Positions 30,500 to 32,429 of a DNA stretch of 32,429 bases are shown piece by piece. Every line of letters begins with the position of its first letter. Within the stretch, counting starts at the first letter, position 1. A model generated the notes under the pieces. It was not told the DNA's origin, did not search any database, and worked only from the letters and a program-made list of their open reading frames with translations. The position numbers were made by a program, and so were the translations under genes. The stretch lies in NCBI GenBank assembly GCA_026931725.1, contig JAIXLE010000170.1, positions 1 to 32,429 of the forward strand, in the 5' to 3' direction. Source of the DNA: Bacteroidales bacterium. Lineage in GTDB: Bacteria > Planctomycetota > Planctomycetia > Gemmatales > Gemmataceae.

Positions 30500-31576
30500 T
30501 CACGGTGCGGATGCCAGCGGTGTGGGGTCGAACAGCGATGGGGTCACAGCCGTAGCGGGCACGAGATGCGTGAGCGTGACCCCAACGTGATACGGTTTTT
30601 GACACGGTTTGCGTTTCCAGTGGGCCTGTACAATCTGTAGCAGCGCGGCCGCATCTTGAAAGTGCGCCCATCGACTCTTGGCGTGCCAGCGTTCCCGACC
30701 GATGTAGCCGATGGAAACGATCACCCCGCCTGCCCAGTAATTCAGCCGTTGCAACCGCGCCGCCGTCTTGTGAAGAAGTTCCACCAGCACGGCCCACGCG
30801 CCCGCCTCGTTTCGATCCTCGGGGGGTAGAACACGCGAATGCCCCAGCGTTCGCCGTTTCGTTGGCTGTTCGGCAACATCGTCTCCCCGTAAGAGATACC
30901 ACCACCGCCAACCGTGAACCTTGCTGCCCCAGAGTTGGCACATCTGAGCGGGGGTCAGTTGCATCAGTTGAACCACGGTAAAAATCCCCTGGCGGTGGAA
31001 TCGCCGTTCCATTCGTGAACCAATACCGGGGAAATCCGAGAGTGCGAGTTCGGGAAGCCGGTACGGCAAATCCTCAGTACGCAAGATCGTCAGTCCATCC
31101 GGTTTCTGCATGTCGCTGGCCATCTTGGCGAGTAGGACGTTTGGCCCGATGCCGATGGAACAGCTCAGGTAGTCAAATGATCGTCGGATTTCTGCCTTGA
31201 TCTGCTGAGCGAACGCGGTTGCGCGATCCCACTGAGACGCTTCCCCGCTTAATCGACAAGCCATTTCGTCGATGGACATGACTTTCGTGACGGGAAGACA
31301 GCGACCCACGGCCCGGACGATTTCCTGGTGGACCTCGGCGTACCGCGCATGTCGACCGATGCGCAGTTGCAGTGCGGGGCAGCGTTGCCGGGCTTCCCAG
31401 ACGGGGGTGCCGGTCTGGATTCCATATTTCTTGGCTTCGTAGCTGGCCGCGATACAGCAAGTGGTTTCGGCCGCACACGCCGTGACCACCACGGGCCGCC
31501 CACGCAGACGGGGGTCATCCTGTTGCTCGACGGACGCGAAGTAGGCGTTCATGTCCACGAATAGATAACGCAGCAT
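30500..31576 (-). CDS. dinB: Y-family DNA polymerase (Pol IV / DinB-like)
   Basis: Translesion DNA polymerase that copies past damaged bases. Palm motifs are intact: FVDMNAYFASVEQQ (6-19) with D8, and MSIDEMACRL (100-109) with D103 and E104. The DNA-binding helix-hairpin-helix region is LSDFPGIGSRMERRFHRQG. The little-finger domain follows, and the C-terminus has TPSLFD, which resembles a beta-clamp binding motif. The 358-residue length is typical of DinB. The complete acidic triad argues against the inactive ImuB group. An inverted repeat just upstream (31598-31615) may be an SOS operator. A decayed transposase lies upstream. Confidence 0.9.
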   Translation of the reverse strand: MLRYLFVDMNAYFASVEQQDDPRLRGRPVVVTACAAETTCCIAASYEAKKYGIQTGTPVWEARQRCPALQLRIGRHARYAEVHQEIVRAVGRCLPVTKVMSIDEMACRLSGEASQWDRATAFAQQIKAEIRRSFDYLSCSIGIGPNVLLAKMASDMQKPDGLTILRTEDLPYRLPELALSDFPGIGSRMERRFHRQGIFTVVQLMQLTPAQMCQLWGSKVHGWRWWYLLRGDDVAEQPTKRRTLGHSRVLPPEDRNEAGAWAVLVELLHKTAARLQRLNYWAGGVIVSIGYIGRERWHAKSRWAHFQDAAALLQIVQAHWKRKPCQKPYHVGVTLTHLVPATAVTPSLFDPTPLASAP

Positions 31577-31597
31577 GGGCGAAATCCTGGGGAATCA

Positions 31598-31615
31598 GTG
31601 TTTCTGTGTACACTA
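31598..31615 (-). promoter_or_regulatory. Candidate operator upstream of dinB
   Basis: AGTGT and ACACT form an inverted repeat with an eight-base centre, 22 bases upstream of the dinB start codon. The spacing (five, eight, five) is like the E. coli LexA box (CTGT-N8-ACAG), though the half-site differs. Confidence 0.4.
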
Positions 31616-31689
31616 TTGCGATTTCTGCAATTTCCTACACCCGCACTTCCCACGGGTGCCGCCAGATTCTCCGGTTTCGATAGCGGGGT

Positions 31690-32279
31690 CTATCGATTGC
31701 CAACATCTTCCCCGTGATTTCGTAGCCGAATTTGGTGGCCCAAGACCAGGTCTTGCAATCGTTGATACCCGATCCACAGTCGGCGTGTGCCGGGTGGCTT
31801 GTCCCGATTCCGGTATTCCGCGTCTGTTTCGGATTGGGGACATTCTGTCCGCGCCACGATCTGCTGATCCGTCAACCCCAGGACTTGTCGTGGGTGAGGA
31901 ATCACCGCGAGTGCGTTGTGTTGCAGAAATCCACGGCCGTGCCCGTTGCCGATCGATCCTGTCTCATCCAGCGTGGTGTGGGATGTGAAGTCGAGCGTGG
32001 CGGTATCGTGCAGAATGAGGACCAGCGACTGCCGCCGCATCTCATCGTGAGTTTGGGCACAGTGCGGCTGTTGGAGTTGGGACACGGTCGCCTGGGGACA
32101 GTTGCAAAGTCGGTAAAGTGCGCGTAAGTTATTCCAATCGAATATGACCGCGAGTGATCGTTCTGATCGCTGAGCGATGGCAGCAGCCGATGTGATTAGG
32201 CGATGCGTCCGACGATGGTCGCCGAGGTCGACATTTGCGAAAGTTTTTGAGCCCATGCCAGGGTCGAGGCCATGTCCAT
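31690..32279 (-). pseudogene. Tn5/IS4-like transposase, frameshifted and C-terminally truncated
   Basis: N-terminal half of an IS4-family, Tn5-like transposase. The recognisable order is MASTLAWAQ, then TFANVDLGDHRRTHRL, FDWNNLRALYRL (the N-terminal DNA-binding domain), LVLILHDTATLDFTSH (first catalytic Asp) and GRGFLQHNALAV. The natural start is the ATG at 32279, with GGGAGA five bases upstream. From it the frame runs into AWAQK and must shift by -1 at a run of five A to join the rest, so one A has been lost or slippage is needed. An alternative uninterrupted frame starts at 32292 with an unrelated N-terminus. The frame stops at 31690 after about 200 codons. The second Asp, the catalytic Glu and the C-terminal half are missing, so the gene is dead. 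Confidence 0.78.
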
Positions 32280-32362
32280 GTTGATCTCCCATCCTACGGA
32301 AGTCGCTACCATGTCAACACTTCTGGCAGTATACGAAAACCAAAAAATGTTGGTAATAGATA

Positions 32363-32429
32363 GCTGGCTATGCTCGGACCCTGTATGAGGACGTGTACTG
32401 TCAGCGGGGCGAGATGGAGAATCGAATCC
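32363..32429 (+). mobile_element. 5'-truncated second copy of the IS1380 element, runs off the window
   Basis: Positions 32370-32429 are identical to 20371-20430 of the complete IS1380 transposase gene, in the same orientation, and the match extends leftward over GCTGGC with one mismatch at 32369. Everything upstream of codon about 330 (and the left inverted repeat) is missing, so this copy is truncated at its 5' end. It abuts the region upstream of the Tn5-like relic. How far it continues to the right is not visible. Confidence 0.93.

Noticed and set aside
30456-30941. 161-codon minus-strand frame inside dinB
   Set aside because: Alternative frame of the Y-family polymerase gene with no motif of its own.

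Overview
The window looks like chromosomal DNA of a planctomycete, most likely of the Gemmata group (family Gemmataceae). Grounds are the roughly 60% GC content, a prolipoprotein diacylglyceryl transferase carrying a PDZ insertion, a large RpoD-like sigma factor with a long acidic N-terminus, Tat-type amidohydrolases and FHA/zinc-ribbon proteins, and a relic of the DDE transposase family typical of Rhodopirellula. This assignment is inference from gene content; no rRNA is present.

Layout. 1-958 is the N-terminal 319 codons of htpG (minus strand). 1048-5882 is a minus-strand run: mobA, a deoxyhypusine-synthase-like gene, heme A synthase (ctaA), heme O synthase (ctaB/cyoE) and a SCO1 copper chaperone. 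It ends at a perfect GNRA-loop hairpin at 1002-1021. The last three genes supply heme A and copper to a cytochrome oxidase whose subunits are not in the window. 6191-8918 is a plus-strand operon: a KDG-type sugar kinase, an NAD(P)HX epimerase and DNA polymerase III delta. An IS630-family element (about 9018-10099) with a textbook -1 slippery site separates it from an unusual macro-domain-like gene (10096-11175, minus).

11242-15010 is a compact minus-strand iron-sulfur operon, iscR-iscS-iscU-iscA-hscB-ahpD-like, followed by tRNA-Val(UAC). The tRNA has its own consensus promoter, and the -10 box of that promoter contains the stop codon of the ahpD-like gene. IscU keeps the LPPVK recognition motif for HscA although hscA and fdx are absent here. 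A PDZ protein and a Tat-exported amidohydrolase follow (15146-16532, minus), then a MoxR ATPase, a striking tandem-repeat tract and the PDZ-inserted lgt (16727-19246, plus). An IS1380-family element with perfect 15-bp inverted repeats lies at 19269-20894.

21343-22947 encodes the RpoD-like sigma factor. A transposase relic (23113-23328) is followed by an N-acetylglucosamine-kinase-like gene and a divergent anhydro-MurNAc-kinase-like gene that overlap tail to tail, perhaps a cell-wall sugar salvage pair. Next are a peptidase-C26-like gene whose catalytic cysteine is replaced by glycine, a CBS-domain protein, a small membrane protein, a class IV aminotransferase, a zinc-ribbon/FHA protein, a proline/threonine-rich lipoprotein and a Y-family DNA polymerase. 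The right end is an insertion-sequence graveyard: a frameshifted, truncated Tn5/IS4-like transposase, then the start of a second, 5'-truncated copy of the same IS1380 element in direct orientation. The two IS1380 copies bracket about 12 kb including the sigma factor gene.

I do not see a defence island, CRISPR array, prophage or secondary-metabolite cluster. The best candidates for something undescribed are the macro-domain-like protein, the cysteine-less C26 protein with its possible leader RNA switch, the AnmK-like protein without the canonical phosphate loop, and the sigma factor with an altered -10 contact residue.
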